A stretch of DNA of 39,825 nt from an uncultured Erysipelotrichaceae bacterium (GCA_902803375.1 CADCPN010000006.1:1-39825), one strand, 5' to 3'. Counted from the stretch's first letter, positions 1 through 7,973 are shown. Made by a program: numbers and translations. Notes: generated from the letters alone by a model not told the origin.

Positions 1-54
1 ACGATGCTGCGTTATCTGGACTGGAAAAAAGGCAAAAATCGCGATGGCGAGTGA
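1..54 (+). CDS. C-terminal end of an unknown protein (5' truncated by window edge)
   Basis: An open frame runs from the first base to a TGA at 52-54 and reads as 17 residues ending LDWKKGKNRDGE. Its basic, hydrophilic end and its position just before DegV on the same strand suit the tail of a real gene, but too little is present to name it. The next start codon is 63 bases downstream. Confidence 0.4.
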   Translation, partial: TMLRYLDWKKGKNRDGE

Positions 55-117
55 GTTCGCCATCCCTTACGTGCACCTAGGAGTTTTAATAGTTAAGTCT
101 ACTATAGGAGAGTAACC

Positions 118-990
118 ATGAAAGTTGCCATCAGTTCCGACACCGTTATCGACATGCCCAAGGATCTCCTTGCCAAGTTCGATATCCACACGGTTCCTTT
201 TACCCTCGTCATGGGCGAAGAATCCGGCTTAGACGGAGAGATCACCCCTGAAGAATTATTTGCCTATACCGAGAAGACCGGCATGCTCCCCCATACCGCC
301 GCCGTCAATCAATTCCAGATGGAAGAGCACTTCCAGAAGCTATTTGATGAAGGCTATGAGGCCATTGTCCATTTCGATATCTCCTCCAAGATGTCTAGCG
401 CCTATGCCAATGCCGTTGCCGCGGCGCAGAAATATGGCGATAAGGTCGTCGTCATTGACTCCAGAGTTCTCTCTACTGGCATCGGTCTGCTTGCCATTTA
501 CGCAAGAAAGCTTGCGGATGCCGGCTATCCGCTAGCAGAGATCAAGAAGCTGGTTGAAGAGCGTATCCCCTTCGATCAGACCTCTTTCATCCTTGAGTCC
601 GTTAACTATCTATATAAAGGCGGAAGATGCAGCGCTCTTGCGGCTCTTGGCGCCAATGTCTTGCGCCTTCGCCCGGAGATCTACGTCAAAGACGGAACGA
701 TGGGCCCGGGTGCCAAATATCGCGGCCCGATGAAGAAGTTTGTCGCAAGCTACGTCGAAGATACCCTCGATTTCTACAATAACATCGATCCGGAAGTTGC
801 CTTCATCACCTATAGCACCGCCCCAGAAGAAGTAATCGAACAGACGAAAGAGACCTTGAAGAAGGCCGGCTTCCGCAATATCTTCGTAACCCATGCCGGT
901 GGCACCGTCTCCTGCCACTGCGGCCCACATTGCCTCGGCATCCTTTATATGAATGATGGCGAACACGTCGTCGAGCCGTATAAAGGCTAA
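118..990 (+). CDS. DegV family fatty-acid-binding protein
   Basis: A 290-residue DegV/FakB-type protein. Members bind a fatty acid in a cleft between two domains, and FakB members present it to the kinase FakA for phospholipid synthesis. The N-terminus carries the family pattern SSDTVID (residues 6-12). A Ser-rich loop SSKMSSAYANA lies near 89-99, TAA at 60-62, and YKGGRCSALAALGANVLRLRPEI at about 166-188 splits into the helix that lines the lipid site. The length matches the family (about 280-290). The ATG at 118 follows a good Shine-Dalgarno (GGAGAG at 107-112). It is monocistronic, with its own terminator downstream. No fakA is in the window, so the lipid-kinase role is inferred from the family. 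Family call very secure; ligand unknown. Confidence 0.93.
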   Translation: MKVAISSDTVIDMPKDLLAKFDIHTVPFTLVMGEESGLDGEITPEELFAYTEKTGMLPHTAAVNQFQMEEHFQKLFDEGYEAIVHFDISSKMSSAYANAVAAAQKYGDKVVVIDSRVLSTGIGLLAIYARKLADAGYPLAEIKKLVEERIPFDQTSFILESVNYLYKGGRCSALAALGANVLRLRPEIYVKDGTMGPGAKYRGPMKKFVASYVEDTLDFYNNIDPEVAFITYSTAPEEVIEQTKETLKKAGFRNIFVTHAGGTVSCHCGPHCLGILYMNDGEHVVEPYKG

Positions 991-1010
991 GCCTAAACCA
1001 CAATGAAATC

Positions 1011-1034
1011 GCCCTCAGAAATGAGGGCTTTCTT
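1011..1034 (+). terminator. Rho-independent terminator after degV
   Basis: Perfect 7-bp stem GCCCTCA/TGAGGGC at 1011-1017 and 1022-1028 with a GAAA tetraloop, followed by TTTCTT. It sits 20 bases after the degV stop. Confidence 0.85.
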
Positions 1035-1201
1035 ATGCCTAGTTTCCGGAAAATTAACGAAAACCATATATTGAGCAAATAAGGGATTGGAATTACGGCC
1101 ATTTCGAGGCTTTCTTGAATGATTTGGCGAATGTTTGGCTTTTGGGCGTGCTACAAACAAACGAAACCAGAAACGATATGGTGCCCTTGAGACCGTGCTT
1201 T

Positions 1202-1486
1202 CTAAGGTGCGCCCCCGTACGTCAGCTTGAATCTCCCCTTTTCGTAGCCCTCTCTTTCAAGCCTTTGTGAAATCGGAGGATTCCCTCCCCCCCTTTCCTT
1301 CGATTCTTTGAAAACAATTTTCGCGAGGGCTGCAAGCTCCTCATCGAGCAATCCCGAGACCTCTTCTCTTGCCATGGGAACTCTTTCCGGGCTTAAGAGG
1401 CCGGACGGTGAAGAGCTCATCGCCAAACAAGTCTTCCGATCGGCCTCCAAGCCCAACTTGTTTGGCAGACCGGAATCATAGCGCAA
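1202..1486 (-). CDS. Possible small protein or gene remnant (TTG start)
   Basis: A 94-codon frame whose only upstream start is TTG at 1486, preceded on the minus strand by an AAAGGA about 8 bases away. An internal ATG is possible at residue 38 (MAREEVSGLLDEELAALA). The charged second half, ending GYEKGRFKLTYGGAP, looks protein-like. Codon use (AGG, GGG, GGA) differs from neighbouring genes and resembles that of the ATPase at 38247. No family recognised, and no terminator seen after it. It could be a horizontally acquired small gene, a fragment of a larger one, or chance. Confidence 0.3.
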   Translation of the reverse strand: MRYDSGLPNKLGLEADRKTCLAMSSSPSGLLSPERVPMAREEVSGLLDEELAALAKIVFKESKERGGGNPPISQRLEREGYEKGRFKLTYGGAP

Positions 1487-1977
1487 ATCTAAAATCCTTT
1501 ATTTGCTCCTATAACTAGGATTAATCCACCAATGTTATTGTTAATCTCCCAAAAACGTATCGATATTAGGGGATTACTGGTGGAGTTGGGAGAATAATCC
1601 CTTGGTTTTCCTTATTCCCCGATAGGATATTTGAGGGCTAACTTTGCCTCAGTCCGCATTCATCGATCCGCGTTATTTCTTATAAGGGCTCCAAATGGGG
1701 TTTGTTTCAGGCGGGGATAGCCGCTAACAAGCCTGCTAAAGAAAGACGAAGGGGTTAACGAACCTGCGCGAAGACGGGCGATCAGATACTCGTTAGCCTT
1801 TATCATAGGCAAATACCTTTTAACTCAGTCCATTGTTGTCGCCGCTTCACAGCGACTTTCGGCTAAAAACTTGCATTTAGTTTGTCAGTTGGCGTCAAAT
1901 ATCCCGTAATAAATTAGCGATACAATTTTGCTTGTAACGTATGACCCTATAGGCATATCATAAACAAATTTGTCTGA

Positions 1978-2006
1978 TGAAAACATTAGATTAAATCTTG
2001 TTTTCA
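1978..2006. promoter_or_regulatory. 29-bp dyad, candidate operator upstream of phnD
   Basis: Arms TGAAAACA (1978-1985) and TGTTTTCA (1999-2006) enclose a second dyad AGATT/AATCT (1988-1992, 1994-1998), with only a TT bulge between the two. A TATACT (-10-like) follows at 2015-2020, so the dyad would cover the -35 region of a promoter with no good -35 hexamer. That is the layout of a repressor or activator site. The promoter call is inference; the dyad is directly visible. Confidence 0.5.
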
Positions 2007-2150
2007 AATCCTTATATACTACTCTTGAATCTCTTTTCGTCCATAAAAAATTCAGCAAGAAAACGGTTTCATGAATTTTCGTGTTTCCTTGTATCGAAGA
2101 CTAGGTACAATGGCCTAAACGGCAGAAGAAATTCGTATGCGAAAGATCTT

Positions 2151-2202
2151 AGGTAGCAAAAGGGAAATGAGCCTACTAATGAGTGAGAGGCTTCTACCTT
2201 TT
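2151..2202 (+). promoter_or_regulatory. Bulged hairpin with T run in the phnD leader (attenuator-like)
   Basis: AGGTAG (2151-2156) pairs with CTACCT (2194-2199), and AGCCT (2170-2174) pairs with AGGCT (2188-2192). TTTT follows at 2199-2202. The 13-nt left-hand bulge is large, so the fold is not a textbook terminator. It lies 100 bases before phnD in a leader that would be about 275 nt if transcription starts near 2027. Candidate attenuator or stabilising element. Confidence 0.4.
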
Positions 2203-2302
2203 GGTTCCGCCTTCGTTACCCTTTCCTTATGAAACGGTTCCTCTGCTGCAATTGACCCGCACATAGAAAGCAAAAGGTCAAAGAAAGGAAATTGAAGTAC
2301 AT

Positions 2303-3439
2303 ATGAAACACTTCAACAAGTTCGTTCTCGTCGCTTCCACCCTCGCCGCAACCGCCACCTTGGCATCCTGCGGCTCCGCAGAGGATAAAAACATCCATCT
2401 GCAGCTCGTCCCGTCTAACGACCCGACTACCCTCCAGACTCGTGCGACCGCGCTCGCCCCGATCCTAGACAAGTATGCCCCTGGCTATAAGTTCACCATC
2501 GACGTCGGCACCTCCTACGCTGCCACCACCACCGCCCTTGAGGCCGGTCAGATCGATGGCGGCTTCCTAACCTCCTCTGGCTATGCCCAAGAGACCATTG
2601 AGCATGAAGGCGCCATCGACCTACTCCTTTCTGCTTCCCGCAAAGGCTATAAAGTCCAGGCTGATGATTTCCCGGGACTCACCAAGGCTGACCTAGAGAA
2701 GCAGCGCCAGGCCATGAACGGCAAAGATGGCTACAAGTATCGCGGCGAACAGTCCGATACCGAGGTCGCCTTCTATTGCTCCGTCGTCCTCACCCTCCGC
2801 GATGAGGTTCGTGCCGCCAAGGGCCTAGCTCCTCTTGATGCCGACAAAGATGGTGAAGTCTCCCTCGCTGAACTTCACGCTGCCAAGGCCAAGTGGGGCA
2901 CCATGGGAGGCACCTCTTCCTCTGGCTTCATCTATCCGACCAAGTATATCTACGAGGGCGGCTACACCAAGGGCTTCATCGATGCCGCTGGCTATGAGGC
3001 GCTCTCCGCTGAAGACCAGGCCAAATCCATGATCACCGTCTCCCAGAAATCCTATCCGGCCGCCGTTGATAACCTCATGAATGGCGTTATCGACGTCGCC
3101 GTTGGCTTCTTCGATATCCGCTATGGCTCTGCTTTCGTCCAGGCTGATAGCAAATACAAGAACGACGAATCCATCTTCACCCAGACCTACACCCAGGCCG
3201 TTCTTGACCCGATCATGAACGACACCGTCTGCGCCTACTCTGGTCTTTCTCAGGCTAAGAAGGATGCCATCAAGACCGCTCTTAAGGGTGCTGTAAAAGA
3301 TGGCGATATGAACACCGAAGGCACCGGCGCCTGGCTCCTATATCAGATCTATTCCCACACCGGCTATGTCGATGGCAAGGATTCTGATTACGAGGCCGCT
3401 CGCGATATGTACCGCTGGACTCTTAACGCCTCTAAGTAA
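2303..3439 (+). CDS. phnD: PhnD-like phosphonate/phosphite ABC transporter substrate-binding lipoprotein with an EF-hand loop
   Basis: A 378-residue extracellular solute receptor for the PhnCDE importer. It has a lipoprotein signal peptide with lipobox LASC, lipid-anchored Cys at residue 23. The PhnD/type-2 periplasmic fold is supported by IHLQLVPSNDPTTLQTRA near the N-terminus and by GGTSSSGFIYPTKYI (about 201-215), the family's oxyanion-binding serine region. A 12-residue calcium-binding EF-hand/dockerin-type loop, DADKDGEVSLAE at 179-190, with D1-D3-D5-G6-V8-S9-E12 all in place, is inserted just before that motif. The family is usually near 300-340 aa, so the protein is enlarged around this insert (roughly 120-200). 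The substrate is unproven: no C-P lyase or phosphonatase gene is in the window. The ATG follows AAAGGAA with a rather long spacer. First gene of the transport operon. Confidence 0.88.
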   Translation: MKHFNKFVLVASTLAATATLASCGSAEDKNIHLQLVPSNDPTTLQTRATALAPILDKYAPGYKFTIDVGTSYAATTTALEAGQIDGGFLTSSGYAQETIEHEGAIDLLLSASRKGYKVQADDFPGLTKADLEKQRQAMNGKDGYKYRGEQSDTEVAFYCSVVLTLRDEVRAAKGLAPLDADKDGEVSLAELHAAKAKWGTMGGTSSSGFIYPTKYIYEGGYTKGFIDAAGYEALSAEDQAKSMITVSQKSYPAAVDNLMNGVIDVAVGFFDIRYGSAFVQADSKYKNDESIFTQTYTQAVLDPIMNDTVCAYSGLSQAKKDAIKTALKGAVKDGDMNTEGTGAWLLYQIYSHTGYVDGKDSDYEAARDMYRWTLNASK

Positions 3440-3484
3440 TCTTTCTCGATTGCTTCGATAAAACCTAAATAAATTAAGGCAGTT

Positions 3485-3512
3485 AGCCCTCGGAGTGTAT
3501 GCTCCGGGGGCT
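3485..3512 (+). promoter_or_regulatory. Intercistronic hairpin between phnD and phnC
   Basis: An 11-bp stem (3485-3495 with 3502-3512, one T-G pair) and a 6-nt loop, in the 126-base phnD-phnC gap. No T run follows, so it is not a strong terminator. Such hairpins after a binding-protein gene commonly protect the upstream mRNA 3' end and give more receptor than transporter; that role is inference here. Confidence 0.6.
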
Positions 3513-3565
3513 ATACGTGCATATAAAAAGGTCAGCATTTCTGACCGCTAGAAAAGGACGCGCTT

Positions 3566-4375
3566 ATGCTAGAACTCAAGAACGTAGACAAGGTCTACCC
3601 TAACGGCTTCAAAGCCCTCAATAACGTCAGCCTGGAAGTCAAAGATGGCGAATTCATCTCCATCATCGGCCTTTCCGGCGCTGGCAAATCCACCCTTATC
3701 CGCTGCATCAACAGAATGCACGACATCCAGGGGGGCGAAATCCTGATTGACGGCGTCGATATCAGCAAACTCAAGGGGAAGGCTCTTCGCCAGCAGCGTC
3801 GTTCTATCGGCATGATCTTTCAGTCCTTCAACCTCGTAAGGAGGAGCAGCGTTTATAAAAACGTCCTCGGTGGCCGCGTCGGCTACCACAATACCTTCGA
3901 GACGATATTCGGAATTTACACTAAGGAAGAAAAGCTCCTCGCTTTGCAGAACCTAGATAAATTCGGAATATTGGATAAAGCCTATGTCCGCGCCGACCAG
4001 CTTTCCGGCGGCCAGCAGCAGCGTGTTGCCCTTGCTAGAGCCCTTACCCAGCAGCCGAAGATCCTCCTCGCGGATGAACCGGTTGCCTCCCTTGACCCGG
4101 CGACCACGATTGCCGTCATGAATGACTTCACCCGCATCAACAAGATGGGCATCACCATCATCGCCAACATGCACCACGTTGACTTGGCGAAGAAGTACTC
4201 CACCCGCATCATCGGCGTCCGCGCCGGCGAGATCGTCTTCGATGGCAAGCCAGAAGAAGTAGACGATGAGGTCTGCTTCAAAATCTATGGCAGACACCTA
4301 ACCGCCAACGAGAACCTAGGCGCCTCCGTGGATGAGCTCCCCGATGAGCCAGTCGAAGGAAAAGAGGCTAAGTAA
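3566..4375 (+). CDS. phnC: Phosphonate-type ABC transporter ATP-binding protein
   Basis: A 269-residue ABC ATPase that powers import through the two PhnE subunits. All the hallmarks are readable: Walker A GLSGAGKST (35-43), Q-loop Gln86 in IGMIFQSFNL, signature LSGGQQQRVALARAL (146-160), Walker B ILLADE with Asp170-Glu171, D-loop SLDP, and the H-loop His in NMHHVD (201-206). The architecture and the QSFNLV / RVGYHNT region match PhnC closely. The ATG at 3566 follows AAAAGGA. It ends 3 bases before the first phnE, so translation is likely coupled. An acidic tail of about 25 residues follows the domain. Confidence 0.95.
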   Translation: MLELKNVDKVYPNGFKALNNVSLEVKDGEFISIIGLSGAGKSTLIRCINRMHDIQGGEILIDGVDISKLKGKALRQQRRSIGMIFQSFNLVRRSSVYKNVLGGRVGYHNTFETIFGIYTKEEKLLALQNLDKFGILDKAYVRADQLSGGQQQRVALARALTQQPKILLADEPVASLDPATTIAVMNDFTRINKMGITIIANMHHVDLAKKYSTRIIGVRAGEIVFDGKPEEVDDEVCFKIYGRHLTANENLGASVDELPDEPVEGKEAK

Positions 4376-4378
4376 CCT

Positions 4379-5323
4379 ATGCCCTTCCTCGCCAAGAAAG
4401 ACAATGCCTGGAGACGCTTCGCTATGAAGGCCTTCTACAAGGAAGTTGCCGTCGACCTAAGCGACGCCCAAGATGGCAGCAACGTCAAATATATCCGTAA
4501 GCCGCGTCTAACGAAGATGATTCTCATCCTTATCGCGGTGGCTATCGTCATCGTCCTCGCCACGATTCCTTTAAACACGTCTACCCGCGTCAGATGGAAC
4601 TGGACCTATTTCTTCAAGCAATTCGCGGCCATGCTCAGCCCGAACCCCCGCCGCACCGTCGATTCAGCGGGCTGGTGGAGCTTTGCCTGGCAATCCTTTG
4701 CCGTCGGCATCCGCACTCCGCTAGTTAACGCGCAGCCCTTCCTTCATATCTTCTGCATCAACTTCGTCGGCACCGTCATCGGCTGCTTGCTTAGCGTGCC
4801 TGTCTATTACCTTTGCGCCCATAACGTGAACCATAACAAAGGGCTGCGAATTGCCGTTAAGATCTTCAACGATATCCTCCGCTGCATCCCGATGTTCATC
4901 CTTTGCGTCATCTTCGGATTGATCTTCGGCAACGGCGTCGCGCTCCCTTGCATCCTTGCCATCGCCTTATTCACCCTCGGCATCATGTACCAGATGATGT
5001 ATGAGTACCTAGAGACCCTCAACATGAAGCCTTTTGAATCGATGAGGAGCTGCGGCGCCAATAACCTGCAAGCCGTCGCCTTGGGACTTCACCCTGAGGT
5101 TAAGCCGATGTTCTTCGCCTATGCGATCTATGTCCTGGAGATCAACATCCGCGCTTCTGTCGTTTTAAGCTACGTTGGCCTAACTAGCACCTACATGAAC
5201 GCCCTTCAGACCTATATTGAGAACAACTACCTCGACTACATCGGCGCGATGCTTGTGCCTCTATTCATCGTCGTCGCCACTTTGCAGATTATCTCTAACA
5301 CCTTAGTAAGGAGGCTAAAATGA
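4379..5323 (+). CDS. phnE: Phosphonate-type ABC transporter permease, first PhnE subunit
   Basis: A 314-residue inner-membrane permease of the BPD_transp_1 family. After a basic cytoplasmic N-terminus of about 48 residues come a first membrane helix (MILILIAVAIVIVLATIPL) and several further helices. The EAA-type coupling loop that docks on PhnC reads MRSCGANNLQAVALGL, with Gly at the conserved place. It starts 3 bases after phnC and overlaps the next permease by 4 bases (ATGA), so the two are translated together. Two distinct phnE genes, as here, are common in Bacillota and would form a heterodimeric channel. Confidence 0.9.
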   Translation: MPFLAKKDNAWRRFAMKAFYKEVAVDLSDAQDGSNVKYIRKPRLTKMILILIAVAIVIVLATIPLNTSTRVRWNWTYFFKQFAAMLSPNPRRTVDSAGWWSFAWQSFAVGIRTPLVNAQPFLHIFCINFVGTVIGCLLSVPVYYLCAHNVNHNKGLRIAVKIFNDILRCIPMFILCVIFGLIFGNGVALPCILAIALFTLGIMYQMMYEYLETLNMKPFESMRSCGANNLQAVALGLHPEVKPMFFAYAIYVLEINIRASVVLSYVGLTSTYMNALQTYIENNYLDYIGAMLVPLFIVVATLQIISNTLVRRLK

Positions 5324-6225
5324 GCGCGAAAGCCACCAATAAAAAGTCACCTTTCCGCAAGGTGATCAACTTCTTCGCCGGCGATACCCAGGGCATGACC
5401 CATTATGATGACCCCGTCTCTGCCTATGCCGCGAAGCCGAAGATGTGGATCGTGAACCTATTCTTCGTACTCTGCCTTATCCTCGCCTTCATCTATGCCT
5501 GCTTTGTCTCGGATATCTTCCTAGGCAATGACCGCCCTATCTCTTGGGATTTGGTTGGCGAAAGGCTTAACGACTTCGTCCATCCTGACTGGAGCTATTT
5601 CTTCGGATATGGCGAATACGTCTTCAAGGAATCCGTCGTCTATAACTGCCTCGTCACCCTTGGCGTCACGATTCTAGGCACCACGATCGGCTTCCTTCTC
5701 TCCATCCCCTTTGGCTTCTTTGCCTCCCATAAGCTATTTGGCAAATGGGCCAATATCTGCAGCTTCCTCCTTATCGCTATCCGCACCTTCCCGGAACTGT
5801 TGCTCGCCTTGTTCTTCGTCGGACTTGCCGGTCAGACCTGTGTCACCGCATTGCTTTGCCTTTCCATCCACTCTATCGGCATGATCGGCAAACTCTATGC
5901 CGATCAGCTCGATGAGCTTGACCTTGATGCATTAGAGGCCATGGATGCCTGCGGCGCCAACGCCATCCAGCGCGTCCATACCGCGGTTGTGCCGGAGATC
6001 ATCCCAAGCTTCCTAAGCGTTGGACTATACCGCTTTGACATCAACCTCCGCACCGCCACCATGCTAGGCCTAGTCCTTAACCAGTCTGCCGGCGTCGGCT
6101 ATTCCATCCTTCTAGATATCTCTAAGTCCGCCTACAGCAGACTTGGCGCCGATACCCTTGCCATCATCGTGATGATCGTTGCCGTCGATTTGTGGAGCTC
6201 TTGGCTAAGAAAGAAGCTTGTCTGA
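5320..6225 (+). CDS. phnE: Phosphonate-type ABC transporter permease, second PhnE subunit
   Basis: A 301-residue permease paralogous to its neighbour. It has an N-terminal cytoplasmic stretch of about 45 residues, a membrane helix at about 45-65, then a BPD_transp_1 domain with helices around GVTILGTTIGFLLSIPFGFF and FLLIAIRTFPELLLALFFVGL. The EAA loop reads LEAMDACGANAIQRV. The ATG lies inside the previous gene's end (ATGA overlap). It ends TGATG, where the A of TGA is the first base of the next gene's ATG. Together with the first PhnE it forms the translocation pore. Confidence 0.92.
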   Translation: MSAKATNKKSPFRKVINFFAGDTQGMTHYDDPVSAYAAKPKMWIVNLFFVLCLILAFIYACFVSDIFLGNDRPISWDLVGERLNDFVHPDWSYFFGYGEYVFKESVVYNCLVTLGVTILGTTIGFLLSIPFGFFASHKLFGKWANICSFLLIAIRTFPELLLALFFVGLAGQTCVTALLCLSIHSIGMIGKLYADQLDELDLDALEAMDACGANAIQRVHTAVVPEIIPSFLSVGLYRFDINLRTATMLGLVLNQSAGVGYSILLDISKSAYSRLGADTLAIIVMIVAVDLWSSWLRKKLV

Positions 6226-6704
6226 TGAAGACCTTAATCATGCTAACCGGCGTTCCCGGCATGGGCAAAAGCACTTGGGCGCGTCAATATGCGTCAACGC
6301 ATAAGGATGTCCTCATCGTCGATACCGATGAAGTCAGGAAGTCCATCACGGGCGATTACCATGTCTTCCCGGAGGATAGAAGAGTCATCTATGACAAAAT
6401 GAGCGACATGGCTAGCGAATGGTTTGCCAGCCATGAGGGCGAATGCACCGTCATCGAGGACTCGACCTTCACGGATAACTATAGAAGAGAGTATTACATG
6501 CACCGCATAAAAGGGCAGGACTACTCGATTCTTCATATGTGCAAGCTCCATGACTATTCCCGTTGCTTCAAGCAGAATAAGATGAGAAAAGAAGAGAAGT
6601 GGGTGCCGGATGAAGCCATCCAGAACTTCATTGATCATTATGAGGAGCCTAGCGATGAGGTGAAGCGCCTCTTCGATAAGATAGAAGTCGACTATTGGGA
6701 CTAA
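6225..6704 (+). CDS. Small P-loop kinase (AAA_33 / polynucleotide-kinase-like) coupled to phnE
   Basis: A 159-residue ATP-binding protein. Walker A is GVPGMGKST (9-17) after a hydrophobic strand. Strand 2 ends in IVDTDEVRKS (Asp33/Asp35), the usual acceptor/metal site of T4 Pnk-like and zeta-type kinases. VIEDSTFTDNYRREYY is a second acidic strand, and RKEEKWVPDEAIQNF is a lid-like region. An in-frame ATG at 6192 exists, but the ATG at 6225 is preferred because it overlaps the permease stop by one base and starts exactly at the P-loop fold. The family phosphorylates RNA ends, nucleotides or small alcohols; the substrate cannot be read from sequence. Tight coupling to an importer suggests it phosphorylates the imported compound or a product of it (inference). 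Confidence 0.8.
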   Translation: MKTLIMLTGVPGMGKSTWARQYASTHKDVLIVDTDEVRKSITGDYHVFPEDRRVIYDKMSDMASEWFASHEGECTVIEDSTFTDNYRREYYMHRIKGQDYSILHMCKLHDYSRCFKQNKMRKEEKWVPDEAIQNFIDHYEEPSDEVKRLFDKIEVDYWD

Positions 6705-6823
6705 GCGGAATCCCCGCCTAGTCCTTTTTAGCCCTATTAATAGAAGTGGGTTTAGTGAAAAACCGACCCGCTTTTGCTTAAAAGGACCCATTCCTTTCGG
6801 GAACCGCCCTCTTTTCTTATACA

Positions 6824-6829
6824 TATAAT
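6824..6829 (+). promoter_or_regulatory. Perfect -10 box upstream of the metallophosphoesterase gene
   Basis: TATAAT lies 28 bases before the ATG at 6857, but no convincing -35 hexamer is found 16-18 bases upstream. It suggests the phosphoesterase and membrane-protein pair can be transcribed apart from the phn genes. Confidence 0.4.
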
Positions 6830-6856
6830 CTCTTTTCGTATTAGAATGGAGACAAC

Positions 6857-7972
6857 ATGAAAAAACAAACACGCACGGCATTGCTTCTATGTTTGCTTTC
6901 GGGCTCCTTGGTCTCCTGCGCTCATCCTGCTCCCTCGTTGGAGGATTACGTGAGCAAGGTATCCTTTTCTAGCGCCAAATGGAGCGAAGGCATCCGAGTC
7001 CTTCAGCTCACCGATACCCACCTTTCGATGATCGCCGACTTCACGGTGGAGACGGCCTATATTAAGGCTTTGGCGGAGAATACCAAAGCCGACATGATCA
7101 TCACTACGGGCGATAACGTCCAATTCGGCAACGGCAAAACCGTTAAGAGGTTCTACCGGATGATGGACGCGGTCGGGCTTCCTTATGCGCTATCTTGGGG
7201 CAACCACGACCAGCAAGGCGTCTATAACCCCCATTTCCCGGGCGCGGAAAGCCATAACCATCCTCTATCTTTATATAAGGAAATCGATGATGACGTCTAT
7301 GGAGAATCTAACTACGTCATTAACCTACATAAGGATGGAAGCGAGGCCCCTACTTTTCAGCTTTTCTCTCTTGATTCGGGTTCCCTATTTAACCAAGGCT
7401 TCCAGGATGGCTATGAAGTCCTCCATGATGATCAGATCGATTGGTATAAGAAAGAAGCGGAGGCCTATAAGACCTCTACTGGCTATACCCCCAATATCGC
7501 TTTCTTCCATATTGGCTTATGGGAGATGGAATATGCCTATCGCCTCGCGACCGGCAAAACCGATAGGGGCGCCCACCCAGGAAAAGTTACTGCCTACTCG
7601 GGAGAGATGAGAGAGAAGACCTGGACCCCAAGCCCAGAGTTAGGGAAGACCAGCGTCTATGTCGGATATAAGAGAACCAGCATGTTCGCCGAAGCCGAGA
7701 AGCATAACGCCAAAGGCATCCTTTTTGGCCACGACCACATCAATAACTTCGCGGCTAAGTACTATCTAGATTCCTCTAGGGCAACCGATCCTATCGCCTT
7801 GGTCTATGGCGTCAAGACAGGGCATGGCCTCTATTACGATGAGGACATGATCGGGGGCAACCTTCTCACCATCTTTGAAGATGGCTCCGTGCATTACCAA
7901 AGAGCCTACCAGCATTACGCGGACTCCTATGAAAACGGCAAAGGCTTCGATGGCCTTAAGGAGATCTTCTAA
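6857..7972 (+). CDS. Secreted lipoprotein metallophosphoesterase (calcineurin-like)
   Basis: A 371-residue exported phosphoesterase. A signal peptide with lipobox LVSC anchors Cys21 to the outer face of the membrane. The calcineurin-like metal motifs come in order: DTH (53-55), GDN (85-87), GNHD (115-118), a His in FFHIGLW (about 220), and GHDHINN (about 293). These ligate two metal ions and mark a hydrolase of phosphate mono- or diesters; the layout resembles purple-acid-phosphatase-like outer enzymes. The ATG follows GGAG at 6847-6850. Its place after a phosphonate-type importer suggests release of phosphorus compounds outside the cell for uptake (inference). The true substrate is unknown. 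Confidence 0.87.
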   Translation: MKKQTRTALLLCLLSGSLVSCAHPAPSLEDYVSKVSFSSAKWSEGIRVLQLTDTHLSMIADFTVETAYIKALAENTKADMIITTGDNVQFGNGKTVKRFYRMMDAVGLPYALSWGNHDQQGVYNPHFPGAESHNHPLSLYKEIDDDVYGESNYVINLHKDGSEAPTFQLFSLDSGSLFNQGFQDGYEVLHDDQIDWYKKEAEAYKTSTGYTPNIAFFHIGLWEMEYAYRLATGKTDRGAHPGKVTAYSGEMREKTWTPSPELGKTSVYVGYKRTSMFAEAEKHNAKGILFGHDHINNFAAKYYLDSSRATDPIALVYGVKTGHGLYYDEDMIGGNLLTIFEDGSVHYQRAYQHYADSYENGKGFDGLKEIF

Positions 7973-7973
7973 T

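Larger units (their letters stand above)
1035..2302. other. Long gene-poor stretch between degV and the phn locus
   Basis: About 1.27 kb with no confident gene. It holds a possible 94-aa minus-strand ORF (listed separately) and a 48-codon minus-strand ORF at 1660-1806 with an AAAAGG upstream of its ATG. A plus-strand frame around 1060-1250 reads like protein (NYGHFEAFLNDLANVW) but has no start. The last 330 bases hold a dyad and a bulged hairpin that probably belong to the phn leader. The mixture suggests decayed genes plus regulatory DNA; no known riboswitch fold was recognised by eye. Confidence 0.5.

Noticed and set aside
6705-6800. Terminator after the P-loop kinase gene
   Set aside because: Several partial pairings exist (GTCC...GGAC around a GGGTTT/AAACC hairpin) but none gives a clean stem followed by a T run.
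6294-6881. 195-codon frame antisense to the P-loop kinase
   Set aside because: The kinase frame has an intact Walker A and is coupled to phnE; the antisense frame has no family features.
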